Part shown: positions 18,014 to 25,461 of the stretch, one piece after another
How the letters are laid out: the number at the start of each line of letters is the position of its first letter
Numbering within the stretch: the stretch's first letter is position 1
Source: Sneathia sanguinegens
Lineage (GTDB): Bacteria; Fusobacteriota; Fusobacteriia; Fusobacteriales; Leptotrichiaceae
Reading direction: 5' to 3'
Length of the DNA stretch: 64,000 nt
Assembly (NCBI RefSeq): GCF_001517935.1
Contig: NZ_LOQF01000001.1
Location: forward strand, 1 to 64,000
Program-made: the position numbers and the translations under genes
The notes under the pieces: generated by a model
The model's input: the letters and a program-made list of their open reading frames with translations, nothing else
Databases searched by the model: none
What the model was told of the DNA's origin: nothing

Positions 18014-18451
18014 TTAACACCCACAACTTTCTAACATATCTAATCTTCTTTGATGTCTTCCACCTTCATATTCACTTGACATATATGCTTTTATGCAAGA
18101 GATTGCTAAATCTACACCCATAACTCTAGCACCAAAAGCAATGATATTAGCATTATTATGTTGTTTTGTAAGTCTTGCAGAATATTCATTTGTTACTAAA
18201 GCAGCACGAATTCCATGAATTTTATTTGCAGCAATTGAAATACCTATTCCTGTACCACAAATTAAAATACCAAAATCAGCTTTTTTATCTAAAATAGCTT
18301 GACTAACTTTTTTTGCAAAAACTGGATAATCTACAGAACTATATTCATCTGTACCATAATTTAAAACTTCATGACCTTCTTTTTCTAAAAAAGCAACAAT
18401 TTCTTTTTTAAAATCTGTAGCAGCATGGTCATTACCTATTGCAATTTTCAT
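18014..18451 (-). CDS. rpiB: Ribose-5-phosphate isomerase B
   Basis: A 145-aa RpiB/LacAB enzyme interconverting ribose 5-phosphate and ribulose 5-phosphate in the pentose phosphate path. Features: N-terminal IAIGNDHAATDFK, YPVFAKKV, the active-site Cys in ILICGTGIGISIAANK, IRAALVTNEYSARLTKQHNNANI and the terminal GGRHQRRLDML. Length is typical. The RBS GGAGG precedes the ATG inside the end of the MATE gene, which it overlaps by 20 nt. Confidence 0.96.
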   Translation of the reverse strand: MKIAIGNDHAATDFKKEIVAFLEKEGHEVLNYGTDEYSSVDYPVFAKKVSQAILDKKADFGILICGTGIGISIAANKIHGIRAALVTNEYSARLTKQHNNANIIAFGARVMGVDLAISCIKAYMSSEYEGGRHQRRLDMLESCGC

Positions 18452-19799
18452 ATTTTTTTTCCTCCTTTAAATACATAAATTTGTTCCAAATATACATAAA
18501 TAATATGAAACTAATAGTTCCTTTTACTATCATTGTTGAACAAATAACCCACCAAATAGCAGTTATACCAAATAAAGGAGCTAAAAAGTAAGCTAAGGGA
18601 ATTCTAGCAGCTGTACCTAGTACACCTATTATTGTAGGTTCATTTATTTTACCTATTCCATTGAAAGCACCATTTGTTATTATTTCTACACTTTGAAATA
18701 TTTGTGCAAAGCCGACTATCGTTAAATAATTAATACCTTGTTGTATAAGTCTTTCATTGTGAAGAAAAGCTCTGAATAAAGGTTCTGCACAAGTTACAAA
18801 CACTAAGGTTATTATTATAGAAAATATTGTTATACCCTTTAGGGAAATATAGTAGACTTTCTTTATACGATTGAACTGTTTTGCACCATAATTTTGAGCT
18901 ATATATGTAGCTACAGCACTTGAAAATCCTCCAGATATATTCCAAGAAAAAGATTCAAATTGCACACCTAGTCTTTGTACAGCTAAGACTTCTTCATCAT
19001 ATCTTGCAATAATATTTGCCAAAATTATGGCTATTATTGTGAATAAAGCTTGACTTATACCACCAGGCAAACCTATTTTGAATAATTTTATATACATTTT
19101 AAAAGGATCTAACTTGAATAATTTCATTTTTCTAAACTTAGATTTTGGTGATAAAAAATATATTGTAAGTAAAGTAAAAGAAATTATTTGTGACATAACA
19201 GTAGCTATTGCGGCACCAAAAATTCCAAATTTCAAAACACCAAGGAAAAAATAATCTAAAAATATATTGATTATTACCCCTAAGGAGTTGAATATAAAAG
19301 GACCAAATGTATCTCCATCTGCACTTATTATAGCAGAAATAGTATTAGAAAGAAATAGAAAAGGAATACCTAGACAACAACAAGTTAAAAAGGTTTTTGC
19401 ATCCTGTAATATTTCTGGATTAGATATACCAACTAATCTAATTAATTGTTCCGAAAAGATTAGTCCAACTGAAACACAAAAAGCAGAAAATAAAAGAGTT
19501 AAAAATATTGCAATTCTAGCATAGCTACGGGCAATTCTATTTAATTTTGCACCTATGGATTGGGCGACAAGAATTTGTGCACCATTTTTCGGTATTATTA
19601 ACAAGGCAAAACCTAAAACTAAAAAGAAAGTTGCTGCCGCTGCTGCTGCAACAGCTCTATCTCCTAGATACACACTTATAAATTTTATATCTGTCAAATT
19701 ATATAATATTGATATTAAAGAGGTAAGAACTATAGGCAAACCTAATTTAAATAAATTTGTTGCAATATTACCTGATAATATATCTACTTTTTTACGCAA
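18432..19799 (-). CDS. MATE-family multidrug/metabolite exporter
   Basis: A 455-aa membrane protein with about 12 hydrophobic segments in two MatE halves. The first half begins with the typical LSGNIATNLFKLGLPIVLTSL; the second contains IGLPGGISQALFTIIAIILANIIARY and NGAFNGIGKINEPTIIGVLG. Such carriers exchange Na+ or H+ for cationic drugs or metabolites. The frame can extend to ATG 19817, but AAAGGAGAG would then lie inside the gene; TTG 19799 sits 6 nt after that RBS and is the likelier start. It lies between rpsO and rpiB, downstream of the rpsO terminator. Confidence 0.88.
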   Translation of the reverse strand: MRKKVDILSGNIATNLFKLGLPIVLTSLISILYNLTDIKFISVYLGDRAVAAAAAATFFLVLGFALLIIPKNGAQILVAQSIGAKLNRIARSYARIAIFLTLLFSAFCVSVGLIFSEQLIRLVGISNPEILQDAKTFLTCCCLGIPFLFLSNTISAIISADGDTFGPFIFNSLGVIINIFLDYFFLGVLKFGIFGAAIATVMSQIISFTLLTIYFLSPKSKFRKMKLFKLDPFKMYIKLFKIGLPGGISQALFTIIAIILANIIARYDEEVLAVQRLGVQFESFSWNISGGFSSAVATYIAQNYGAKQFNRIKKVYYISLKGITIFSIIITLVFVTCAEPLFRAFLHNERLIQQGINYLTIVGFAQIFQSVEIITNGAFNGIGKINEPTIIGVLGTAARIPLAYFLAPLFGITAIWWVICSTMIVKGTISFILFMYIWNKFMYLKEEKKYENCNR

Positions 19800-19819
19800 T
19801 AATTTCTCTCCTTTCAATG

Positions 19820-19852
19820 AAAAAAGAACAACACTTAGTGTTGCTCTTTTTT
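19820..19852 (-). terminator. Terminator of rpsO
   Basis: An interrupted 11-bp stem with a 3-nt loop (AAGAACAACAC / GTGTTGCTCTT) has A/T tracts on both sides, giving a T tail on the minus strand directly after rpsO. Confidence 0.75.
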
Positions 19853-19853
19853 A

Positions 19854-20111
19854 CTATTTTCTTAATCCTAATTTTTCAATAAGAACTCTGTAATCATCAA
19901 TTCTCTTAGTTTTGATGTAGTTTAACATTCTTTTTCTTTTACCAACCATTTTTAATAGTCCAACTCTTGAGTGAACATCTTTTGGATGGATTTTTAAATG
20001 AGCAGTTAAGTGGTTAATTCTTTCTGTTAAAATAGCTATTTGTACTTCTGATGAACCTGTATCGTGTTCATTTTTACCAAATTCTGCAATTAATTCTTTT
20101 GTTGATTTCAT
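19854..20111 (-). CDS. rpsO: 30S ribosomal protein S15
   Basis: An 85-aa primary 16S-binding ribosomal protein needed for platform assembly. It matches S15 throughout: [41 protein letters not shown], and [12 protein letters not shown], with a slightly short C terminus (IEKLGLRK). The strong AAAGGAGGAAGG lies before ATG 20111. A promoter 75 nt upstream and a hairpin in the leader suggest autogenous control, as known for S15 in several bacterial groups. Confidence 0.97.
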   Translation of the reverse strand: MKSTKELIAEFGKNEHDTGSSEVQIAILTERINHLTAHLKIHPKDVHSRVGLLKMVGKRKRMLNYIKTKRIDDYRVLIEKLGLRK

Positions 20112-20143
20112 TTGCCTTCCTCCTTTAAATATTATTTAATCTA

Positions 20144-20168
20144 AGAATATATTTGGCGGATATATTCT
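20144..20168 (-). promoter_or_regulatory. Stem-loop in the rpsO leader
   Basis: On the minus strand AGAATATA (20168-20161) pairs perfectly with TATATTCT (20151-20144) around a 9-nt loop UCCGCCAAA. The loop is complementary in part to the rpsO Shine-Dalgarno region (GGAGGAAGGC), so a translation-controlling pseudoknot is possible. The stem is seen; the role is inferred. Confidence 0.5.
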
Positions 20169-20186
20169 GAGAAAAAATTCATATTT

Positions 20187-20215
20187 ACTTTAACATAAAA
20201 AAAGTAAATTGTCAA
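20187..20215 (-). promoter_or_regulatory. Promoter of rpsO
   Basis: Minus strand: TTGACA (20215-20210), 17-nt spacer, TAAAGT (20192-20187). Confidence 0.7.
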
Positions 20216-20246
20216 ATAGATGTATAGGCATAAAGATAAATTTCAA

Positions 20247-20254
20247 GGTATAAT
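20247..20254 (+). promoter_or_regulatory. Probable -10 of the small secreted protein gene
   Basis: GGTATAAT (20247-20254) lies 33 nt before ATG 20287. The flanking ATTTCAAGGTATAA is identical to sequence at the ABC importer promoter (38348-38361). Confidence 0.5.
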
Positions 20255-20286
20255 TTTAATATATTTTAAAAGGAGAGAAAGCTACT

Positions 20287-20484
20287 ATGAAACAAGTATT
20301 TTTATTCTTAATCTTATTATCAATGATAAATTTCGGTTCTGAATTCAGTCAAGAAAGTATTGTAGAAAAACTTAAACCATTTCTTGAAAATGCTAGAGTA
20401 TATAAGAAATTTAAAAAAGTTTATGCAAGATCAGGGAAATTAAATGAAGAAATATTAAAGCAATACATAGAAAATCAAGGGTAG
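20287..20484 (+). CDS. Small secreted protein (65 aa), unknown function
   Basis: A 65-aa ORF with a signal peptide (MKQVFLFLILLSMINFGSEF) and a charged, probably helical mature part (ESIVEKLKPFLENARVYKKF, then KKVYARSGKLNEEI). It has AAAGGAGAG as RBS and its own -10 sequence. I do not recognise the family. The TnpB gene begins 18 nt after the stop, so the element could have cut short an originally longer protein; the left end of the element is not well enough defined to decide. Confidence 0.6.
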   Translation: MKQVFLFLILLSMINFGSEFSQESIVEKLKPFLENARVYKKFKKVYARSGKLNEEILKQYIENQG

Positions 20485-20501
20485 AAAGGCAGGTAAGCTG
20501 A

Positions 20502-21605
20502 ATGTTAAAAGCATATAAATATCGGATTTATCCAAGTAAAGAGCAAGAAATACAGTTGGAAAAGACATTTGGCTGTTGCCGTTTTGTATATAATCAGACC
20601 CTTGCATACAGGAAAGATGCTTATGAAAAAGAAAAAAACTCTATCAGTAAAACAGACTGTAATAATTATTGCAATAGAGAGCTGAAAAAAGTTTATGAAT
20701 GGCTGAAAGAAGTAGACAAATTTGCTTTAACAAATGCAATTCATCATATGGATAGTGCTTATCAAAAGTTTTTCAAAGAGCATGCAGGTTACCCAAAGTT
20801 TAAGAGTAAACACGATAGGCATAAATCCTACACAACTAATTTTACAAATGGGAATATAACTGTAGATTTTGATAGAGAAAGAATAAAGTTGCCAAAGTTA
20901 AAAGAGATAAAAGCAAAAATTCATAGGAATTTTGCAGGGCAAATAAAATCGGCAACTATATCACAACTGCCGAGTGGAAAGTATTATGTAGCAATCTTAG
21001 TAGAAACAGAGAATGTAAAAAAGCAGGAGACAAGAGGTAAAATAGGTTTAGATTTAGGGATAAAGGATTTGTGTATTACATCAGATGGGAGAAAATACGA
21101 AAATCCAAAGACAATAAAGAAGTATGAGAGAAATCTTACAAAATTGCAAAGACAGCTTGCACATAAAATAAAAGGGAGCAGGAACTATCAGAAAAAAAGA
21201 AAGCAAATAGCATTATGCCATGAGAAAATAACAAATACCAGAAAAGATTATCTTCATAAGATTTCAAGTGAAATAATAAGCGAAAACCAAGTGATTGTTT
21301 CAGAAAACTTGCAGATAAAAAATATGATAAAAAACCATAAATTGGCTAAGTCTATAAGTGACGTTTCATGGTATGAGCTTACAAGACAGCTAGAGTATAA
21401 AGCAAAGTGGAACAATAGAATATATGTTAAGGTAGATAGTTTTTACGCAAGTAGTCAGTTATGTTCTTGTTGTGGTTGCCAAAATAAGAACATAAAAGAT
21501 TTATCCGTAAGGCAATGGAAATGTCCAAATTGTGGGGAAATACACGATAGAGATGTCAATGCCGCAAAGAATATATTAGCAGAAGGATTAAGACAAATAG
21601 CGTAA
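20502..21605 (+). CDS. tnpB: TnpB, RNA-guided nuclease of an IS200/IS605-type element
   Basis: A 367-aa TnpB. The N-terminal helix-turn-helix/wedge region ([33 protein letters not shown]) leads into the RuvC nuclease with all three acidic residues: D in GLDLGIKDL (about 191), E in [10 protein letters not shown] (about 275) and D in [12 protein letters not shown] (about 352). The zinc ribbon CSCCG...CPNCG is intact. TnpB proteins are RNA-guided DNA nucleases and ancestors of Cas12. No tnpA transposase is adjacent, so this is a TnpB-only unit. Base composition is less AT-rich than the neighbours, suggesting transfer. RBS is weak (GGCAGGTAAGCTGA). Confidence 0.95.
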   Translation: MLKAYKYRIYPSKEQEIQLEKTFGCCRFVYNQTLAYRKDAYEKEKNSISKTDCNNYCNRELKKVYEWLKEVDKFALTNAIHHMDSAYQKFFKEHAGYPKFKSKHDRHKSYTTNFTNGNITVDFDRERIKLPKLKEIKAKIHRNFAGQIKSATISQLPSGKYYVAILVETENVKKQETRGKIGLDLGIKDLCITSDGRKYENPKTIKKYERNLTKLQRQLAHKIKGSRNYQKKRKQIALCHEKITNTRKDYLHKISSEIISENQVIVSENLQIKNMIKNHKLAKSISDVSWYELTRQLEYKAKWNNRIYVKVDSFYASSQLCSCCGCQNKNIKDLSVRQWKCPNCGEIHDRDVNAAKNILAEGLRQIA

Positions 21606-21713
21606 TAAAAAAAATATAGGGTAGGGACTACCCAAATTAACGCCTGTGGAGATAGTAGGTTACGAGGTCAGCGAAGCAGGAAGCCCATAGGCTTTAGACT
21701 ATGGGTAGTTCAC
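21606..21713 (+). ncRNA. Right end of the TnpB element with probable omega (reRNA) 3' part
   Basis: After the tnpB stop the sequence is GC-richer and structured: GGGTAG (21619-21624) pairs CTACCC (21628-21633), and CCCATAG (21684-21690) pairs CTATGGG (21699-21705), followed by TAGTTCAC ending about 21713. This GCCC...GGGC hairpin next to TAGTTCAC is characteristic of IS605/IS1341-type right ends. The CTACCC arm could also pair with GGGTAG at 21703-21708. In known TnpB systems the guide is the flanking sequence just beyond, here starting ACATATAGATAGGAAG. The 5' end of the RNA probably lies inside tnpB and is not defined. Confidence 0.72.
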
Positions 21714-21734
21714 ACATATAGATAGGAAGTAAAT

Positions 21735-22655
21735 ATGAAGAAAATGAAGAATCCTAAAGTTGCAATAATTCAAGCAGAGCCTATTTTGTTTGATAAAGAA
21801 GCAACCCTAAGTAAGGCTATTAGCTTAATTGAAAAAGCAAGTAAAAAACAAGTAGATTTAATTGTGTTTCCAGAACTATTTATACCGGGCTATCCCTATG
21901 GTATGAATTTTGGCTTTAAAATTGGTTGTAGAAAAAATAGTGCAAGAGCAGATTTTAAACGATATTACGATAATTCAATAAGTATTCCAAGTAAAGAAAT
22001 TGATATTTTAGAAGAAATAGCAAAAAAAGTTGGAGCATATATTAGTATTGGAATTAGTGAAAAAGATGAAAATAATGCAAGTCTATATAATACAAATTTA
22101 ATTTTTTCACCTGAGGGAAAGTTGGTTTATCGACATAGAAAATTAAAACCCACTGGAAGTGAAAGATTAATATATGCTGATGCTAATAAAGACTATTTAC
22201 CTATATTAGATACAGAATATGGCAAAATAGGTAGTTTGATTTGTTGGGAATCATATATGCTACTAGCTAGATTTGCTTTATTAAACCAGGGAATGTCTAT
22301 TTTAATAGCACCCAATACAAATGATAATCAAGAATGGCAAGATACGATAAAACATATAGCAATAGAGGGGCACATATACTACATTAATTGCAATATGCTA
22401 ATAAATAAATCTAATTATCCAAAAAATTTAGATGAATATTCTGAAATTGAAAAATTAGATGAAAATTTATGCAGAGGTGGAAGCTGTATAATTGATCCTT
22501 ATGGTCATTATTTAACAGAACCAGTTTGGGATAAAGAAGAAATAATTTATGCCGAACTAGATATGGCAAAAGTAATAGAATCAAGAATGGAATTTGACCA
22601 ATGTGGACATTATAATCGTTCTGATATATTCGACTTTTCTTTTAAAGATATTTAG
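21735..22655 (+). CDS. Nitrilase-superfamily carbon-nitrogen hydrolase
   Basis: A 306-aa enzyme of the nitrilase branch 1 type. The Glu-Lys-Cys triad is visible: E in IVFPELFIPGYPYG (about 48), K in YRHRKLKPTGSERL (about 135) and Cys in GSLICWESYMLLARF (about 169). The C-terminal GHYNRSDIF block is typical of true nitrilases. It would convert a nitrile to the acid plus ammonia, though amide substrates cannot be ruled out. RBS GATAGGAAG directly follows the TnpB element's right end, so the native promoter may have been displaced by the insertion. Confidence 0.88.
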   Translation: MKKMKNPKVAIIQAEPILFDKEATLSKAISLIEKASKKQVDLIVFPELFIPGYPYGMNFGFKIGCRKNSARADFKRYYDNSISIPSKEIDILEEIAKKVGAYISIGISEKDENNASLYNTNLIFSPEGKLVYRHRKLKPTGSERLIYADANKDYLPILDTEYGKIGSLICWESYMLLARFALLNQGMSILIAPNTNDNQEWQDTIKHIAIEGHIYYINCNMLINKSNYPKNLDEYSEIEKLDENLCRGGSCIIDPYGHYLTEPVWDKEEIIYAELDMAKVIESRMEFDQCGHYNRSDIFDFSFKDI

Positions 22656-22718
22656 GAGGTAATTTTGAAAAAATAAGTGAAATATATTATAATAAGTTAA
22701 AAAGATTTGGAGGATATT

Positions 22719-23051
22719 ATGAAATATTTCTTTTTAATAATTGATTATTTAATACCTATGTTATTGATTATCTCATATCCATATTGGAAAAAAATTGCAA
22801 ATGGACCTATTAATAATATGTCTGGAGTAAGAACAGAAAATTCAATGAAAAATCAAGAAAATTGGAGAAAAATAAATATGCTTTGTGGAAAATATTCTAT
22901 AATTCTAGGGATTGTGTTATTTATTTTTGTTTCAGTAGTCCTATATTTTAATGTATTGCCTATGGAGTGGAATGCACTTATGTTGACAGTTATCTGTGCA
23001 AGTGCTTTTGTATTTATGTGTATATTTATTAATAATAAATTCAATAAATGA
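22719..23051 (+). CDS. SdpI-like membrane protein
   Basis: A 110-aa membrane protein with three hydrophobic segments. The middle SGVRTENSMKNQENWRKIN matches the GxRTxxxxxxxENWxxxxxxxG signature of the SdpI family (immunity proteins against the SdpC toxin and related proteins). ATG 22719 has TTTGGAGG upstream and was preferred to an in-frame start at 22707. There is no sdpC-like toxin nearby, so the immunity role is uncertain. A terminator follows. Confidence 0.75.
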   Translation: MKYFFLIIDYLIPMLLIISYPYWKKIANGPINNMSGVRTENSMKNQENWRKINMLCGKYSIILGIVLFIFVSVVLYFNVLPMEWNALMLTVICASAFVFMCIFINNKFNK

Positions 23052-23061
23052 AATAGTATTT

Positions 23062-23094
23062 AAGTCTACTTGTCGTATAGTAGACTTCTTTTTT
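23062..23094 (+). terminator. Terminator after the SdpI-like gene
   Basis: AAGTCTACT (23062-23070) pairs with AGTAGACTT (23079-23087), followed by CTTTTTT. Confidence 0.8.
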
Positions 23095-23101
23095 ATTTTT
23101 A

Positions 23102-23131
23102 TTTACAAAATGCCATTAAAAGTAATATAAT
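23102..23131 (+). promoter_or_regulatory. Promoter of the MFS gene
   Basis: TTTACA (23102-23107), 18-nt spacer, TATAAT (23126-23131), 27 nt before ATG 23158. Confidence 0.6.
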
Positions 23132-23157
23132 ATACAAGGAAAGGTTTAGGGTGGAAA

Positions 23158-24306
23158 ATGAATAATAAAAAAAATTTATCACTATTAATACTTATGTCAA
23201 GTATTACTTTGATGGCAATATTATGTGAACTTATGCCTACTGGTTTTTTGCCTCAAATAGGTAGTGTATATGGAAAAAGTATTTCTGAAACAGGAAGATT
23301 AGTAGGTATTTATGCACTAGCATCTGCAATTTTTGGAATACCTATAATATCTTTTACAGTTTCTTGGGATAGAAAAAAACTTTTGACAACACTTTTAGCA
23401 GGTTTTGCTATTTCAAATTTAATTGTAGGATTGGCACCATCATTTGGTTTTATGTTATTTGGAAGATTAATTGGTGGGCTTTGTGCTGGAACACTTTGGC
23501 CTATGATAACTGCATATGGTATGAAATTAGTCGATAAAAATGAAGAAGGTAGAGCAGTTACAATAATTATGTCAGGAATAACCATAGGGATGTCTATTGG
23601 TTTACCAATTATGACTATTATAGGGAATTTATTGACTTATAGGGCTATTTTTTTAATTTTAGGTATTTCTTTAGTGCTAATAGGAATATTATGCCATTTT
23701 AAATTACCTAATATCAAAGGAGAAAATAAGAGTAAAAGTAATTCTCCTATAACAATGCTTAAAAATCCGGGAGTATTATTAGTTATTGCATTAACTTTTT
23801 TAGGAGTAGGTGCTAATTATGGAGTTTATACTTTTATAACTAATCTTATAAAAAATGCAACTTATCCGGGTGTTGCGATGGCACAATTTTTTATAGGTAT
23901 AGGGTCAATAATTTCAGTAATTATGACTATAAAATTTATAGATAAGTATTTGCACATCATGATTTTAACATTATTCGCATTGACAGCCGTAGTATTTTTA
24001 ATATTCATTGGCTTTAAAAATGTAATGTTATTACATTTAGTATTTTTCTTATGGGGATTGGAATTTGGATCTTTGAGTAGTATATTTCAAACAGCTACAG
24101 CTTACCAAGTTACAAAGGGTGTTGAAGTTGCAAATTCATTACAATCATCATCATTTAATTTTTCTATTATGATAGGTTCAACAATTACAGGATATTTGCT
24201 TGAAAGCAAAGGAGTTAGTGCAATGCTATTTTTTGCCTTAGTACTATCAATAATAGGTTTAGTAGTTGCCTTTTTAAATAAAAGAAAATTTATTGACAAA
24301 GCCTGA
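23158..24306 (+). CDS. MFS transporter (sugar efflux/AraJ-like)
   Basis: A 382-aa, 12-segment major facilitator. The opening region (ELMPTGFLPQIGSVYG), the A-motif-like FTVSWDRKKLLT between segments 2 and 3 and GRLIGGLCAGTLWPM in segment 4 resemble the AraJ/drug-proton antiporter 1 (DHA1) group, which exports sugars or drugs. The gene has its own promoter. Its stop codon lies inside the promoter of the rplJ operon. Substrate is unknown. Confidence 0.85.
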   Translation: MNNKKNLSLLILMSSITLMAILCELMPTGFLPQIGSVYGKSISETGRLVGIYALASAIFGIPIISFTVSWDRKKLLTTLLAGFAISNLIVGLAPSFGFMLFGRLIGGLCAGTLWPMITAYGMKLVDKNEEGRAVTIIMSGITIGMSIGLPIMTIIGNLLTYRAIFLILGISLVLIGILCHFKLPNIKGENKSKSNSPITMLKNPGVLLVIALTFLGVGANYGVYTFITNLIKNATYPGVAMAQFFIGIGSIISVIMTIKFIDKYLHIMILTLFALTAVVFLIFIGFKNVMLLHLVFFLWGLEFGSLSSIFQTATAYQVTKGVEVANSLQSSSFNFSIMIGSTITGYLLESKGVSAMLFFALVLSIIGLVVAFLNKRKFIDKA

Positions 24307-24321
24307 AAAATATGCTAACAT
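24293..24321 (+). promoter_or_regulatory. Promoter of the rplJL-rpoBC operon
   Basis: TTGACA (24293-24298), 17-nt spacer ending in TGC, TAACAT (24316-24321). Consensus -35 plus an extended -10; it overlaps the MFS stop codon. Confidence 0.75.
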
Positions 24322-24340
24322 AACTTGAAGTAGAAAAAAC

Positions 24341-24433
24341 AAAGCCAAAGACAGTAGGTACAAAGATAAATCCTACCGAGGTAGAGTATGAATATATAGC
24401 ATATATGTTTACCTCTGGCTTAGAGGTTTTTTT
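24341..24433 (+). promoter_or_regulatory. Ribosomal protein L10 leader with attenuator
   Basis: The leader has the L10-leader hallmarks: AAAGCCAAAGACAGTAGGTA (24341-24360), the paired GTAGG (24355-24359) and CCTAC (24372-24376) followed by CGAGGT, and CTCTGGCTT near the 3' end. L10 (with L12) binds this structure. The end forms a terminator, ACCTCT (24411-24416) with AGAGGT (24421-24426) plus seven Ts, whose loop GGCTT can instead pair with AAGCC at the 5' end. These two pairings share bases, so the leader probably switches transcription. The family is recognised; the switching is inferred. Confidence 0.88.
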
Positions 24434-24456
24434 GTTTAAGTAGGAGGTGAAACAGT

Positions 24457-24939
24457 ATGCCAGCACAATACAAAGTTGACGAAGTAAAAAAATTAGTTTC
24501 TAAATTAGAAAATGCTAAAGCAGTAGTCTTTGTTGATTACAAGGGAATAACTGTTAATGAAGATACAGAATTAAGAAGAATTGCAAGAAATAATAATGTA
24601 GAATATTTCGTAGCAAAGAATAGATTAGTTCAATTAGCCTTAAAAGAAGTTGGAATGGAAGCAGATTATGGTACTTTATTAGAAGGTACAACTTCATATG
24701 TTGTAGGTTATGAAGATGGTGTAGCACCATCAAAAACTATATATGAATATAGTAATAAGATAGACAAATTAGAAATTAAAGGTGGTTATGTTGACGGAGG
24801 TTTAGTTGATAAAGCAATGATAGAAGCCTTAGCTAAGTTACCATCAAGAGAAGAATTACTATCTCAAATAGCTTATGGATTATTAAGTCCAGTTCGTATG
24901 TTAGCAGTAGCATTAACAAATGTTGCTGAACAAAAATAA
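24457..24939 (+). CDS. rplJ: 50S ribosomal protein L10
   Basis: A 160-aa stalk base protein that anchors L7/L12 dimers on 23S rRNA. Matches the family: KVDEVKKLVSKLENAKAVVF, DYKGITVNEDTELRRIAR, FVAKNRLVQLALKE, LLEGTTSYVVGYEDGVAPSK, and a C-terminal helix (SPVRMLAVALTNVAEQ) that binds L12. The strong GTAGGAGGTG precedes ATG 24457. The L10 leader upstream gives autogenous control of the operon. Confidence 0.97.
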   Translation: MPAQYKVDEVKKLVSKLENAKAVVFVDYKGITVNEDTELRRIARNNNVEYFVAKNRLVQLALKEVGMEADYGTLLEGTTSYVVGYEDGVAPSKTIYEYSNKIDKLEIKGGYVDGGLVDKAMIEALAKLPSREELLSQIAYGLLSPVRMLAVALTNVAEQK

Positions 24940-24959
24940 TAAAATAGGAGGAAAATATT

Positions 24960-25328
24960 ATGGCGTTCAATAAAGAACAATTTATAGAAGATTTAAAAGC
25001 AATGAGTGTTTTAGAATTAAAAGAAGTAGTAGAAGCAATTGAAGAAACATTTGGTGTTTCAGCACAACCAGTTGCAGTAGCAGGTGCAGCAGCAGGTGCA
25101 GCAGCAGCTGAAGAAAAGACAGAATTTGATGTAATATTAGCATCAGCAGGTGCTTCAAAGATTAATGTAATTAAAGAAGTAAGAGGAATTACAGGATTAG
25201 GATTAAAAGAAGCTAAGGAATTAGCAGAAACAGCAGGAGCTAAAGTTAAAGAAGGTGTTTCTAAAGAAGAAGCTGAAGAAATTAAGGCTAAATTAGAAGC
25301 AGCAGGAGCTACTGTAGAAATTAAGTAA
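24960..25328 (+). CDS. rplL: 50S ribosomal protein L7/L12
   Basis: A 122-aa stalk protein that recruits translation factors. The N-terminal dimer domain ([20 protein letters not shown]), Ala-rich hinge ([14 protein letters not shown]) and C-terminal domain ([40 protein letters not shown]) are all present. AGGAGG precedes ATG 24960. The repeated GCA codons of the hinge produce a long but meaningless reverse-strand reading frame. Confidence 0.98.
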   Translation: MAFNKEQFIEDLKAMSVLELKEVVEAIEETFGVSAQPVAVAGAAAGAAAAEEKTEFDVILASAGASKINVIKEVRGITGLGLKEAKELAETAGAKVKEGVSKEEAEEIKAKLEAAGATVEIK

Positions 25329-25345
25329 TAAACTAACATATATTT

Positions 25346-25382
25346 AGACACTCTACAATAGTATAGGTGTAGAGTGTCTTTT
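25346..25382 (+). terminator. Attenuator between rplL and rpoB
   Basis: AGACACTCTACA (25346-25357) pairs perfectly over 12 bp with TGTAGAGTGTCT (25368-25379), then only TTTT. A partial terminator here would lower rpoBC relative to rplJL, as described for the Escherichia coli rplL-rpoB gap. Confidence 0.7.
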
Positions 25383-25461
25383 GTGCATTTCAAAAATTTT
25401 CAAAAAAATCGTTAATTTATATTTTTAAAATATTTTAAGCATCTTTTATGGGAGGAAATAA

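Larger units (their letters stand above)
20502..21713 (+). mobile_element. TnpB-only IS200/IS605-family (IS1341-like) element
   Basis: The unit consists of tnpB plus the structured right end. The right boundary is set by TAGTTCAC; the left end must lie at or before 20501 but I see no clear left-end hairpin, so the start given is the tnpB start. It lies between the 65-aa secreted protein and the nitrilase gene, whose RBS is only 10 nt beyond the right end. Mobility would depend on a TnpA supplied elsewhere. Confidence 0.75.

Noticed and set aside
19267-19893. Plus-strand frames opposite the MATE and rpsO genes
   Set aside because: Shadows of well-recognised genes on the minus strand.
20502-21605. 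Reading tnpB as a Cas12-type gene with a CRISPR array
   Set aside because: Length and layout are those of TnpB, and no direct-repeat array occurs in the window.
24833-25393. Minus-strand 186-codon reading frame opposite rplL
   Set aside because: It arises from the Ala/Lys/Glu codon bias of rplL and has no RBS or family resemblance.
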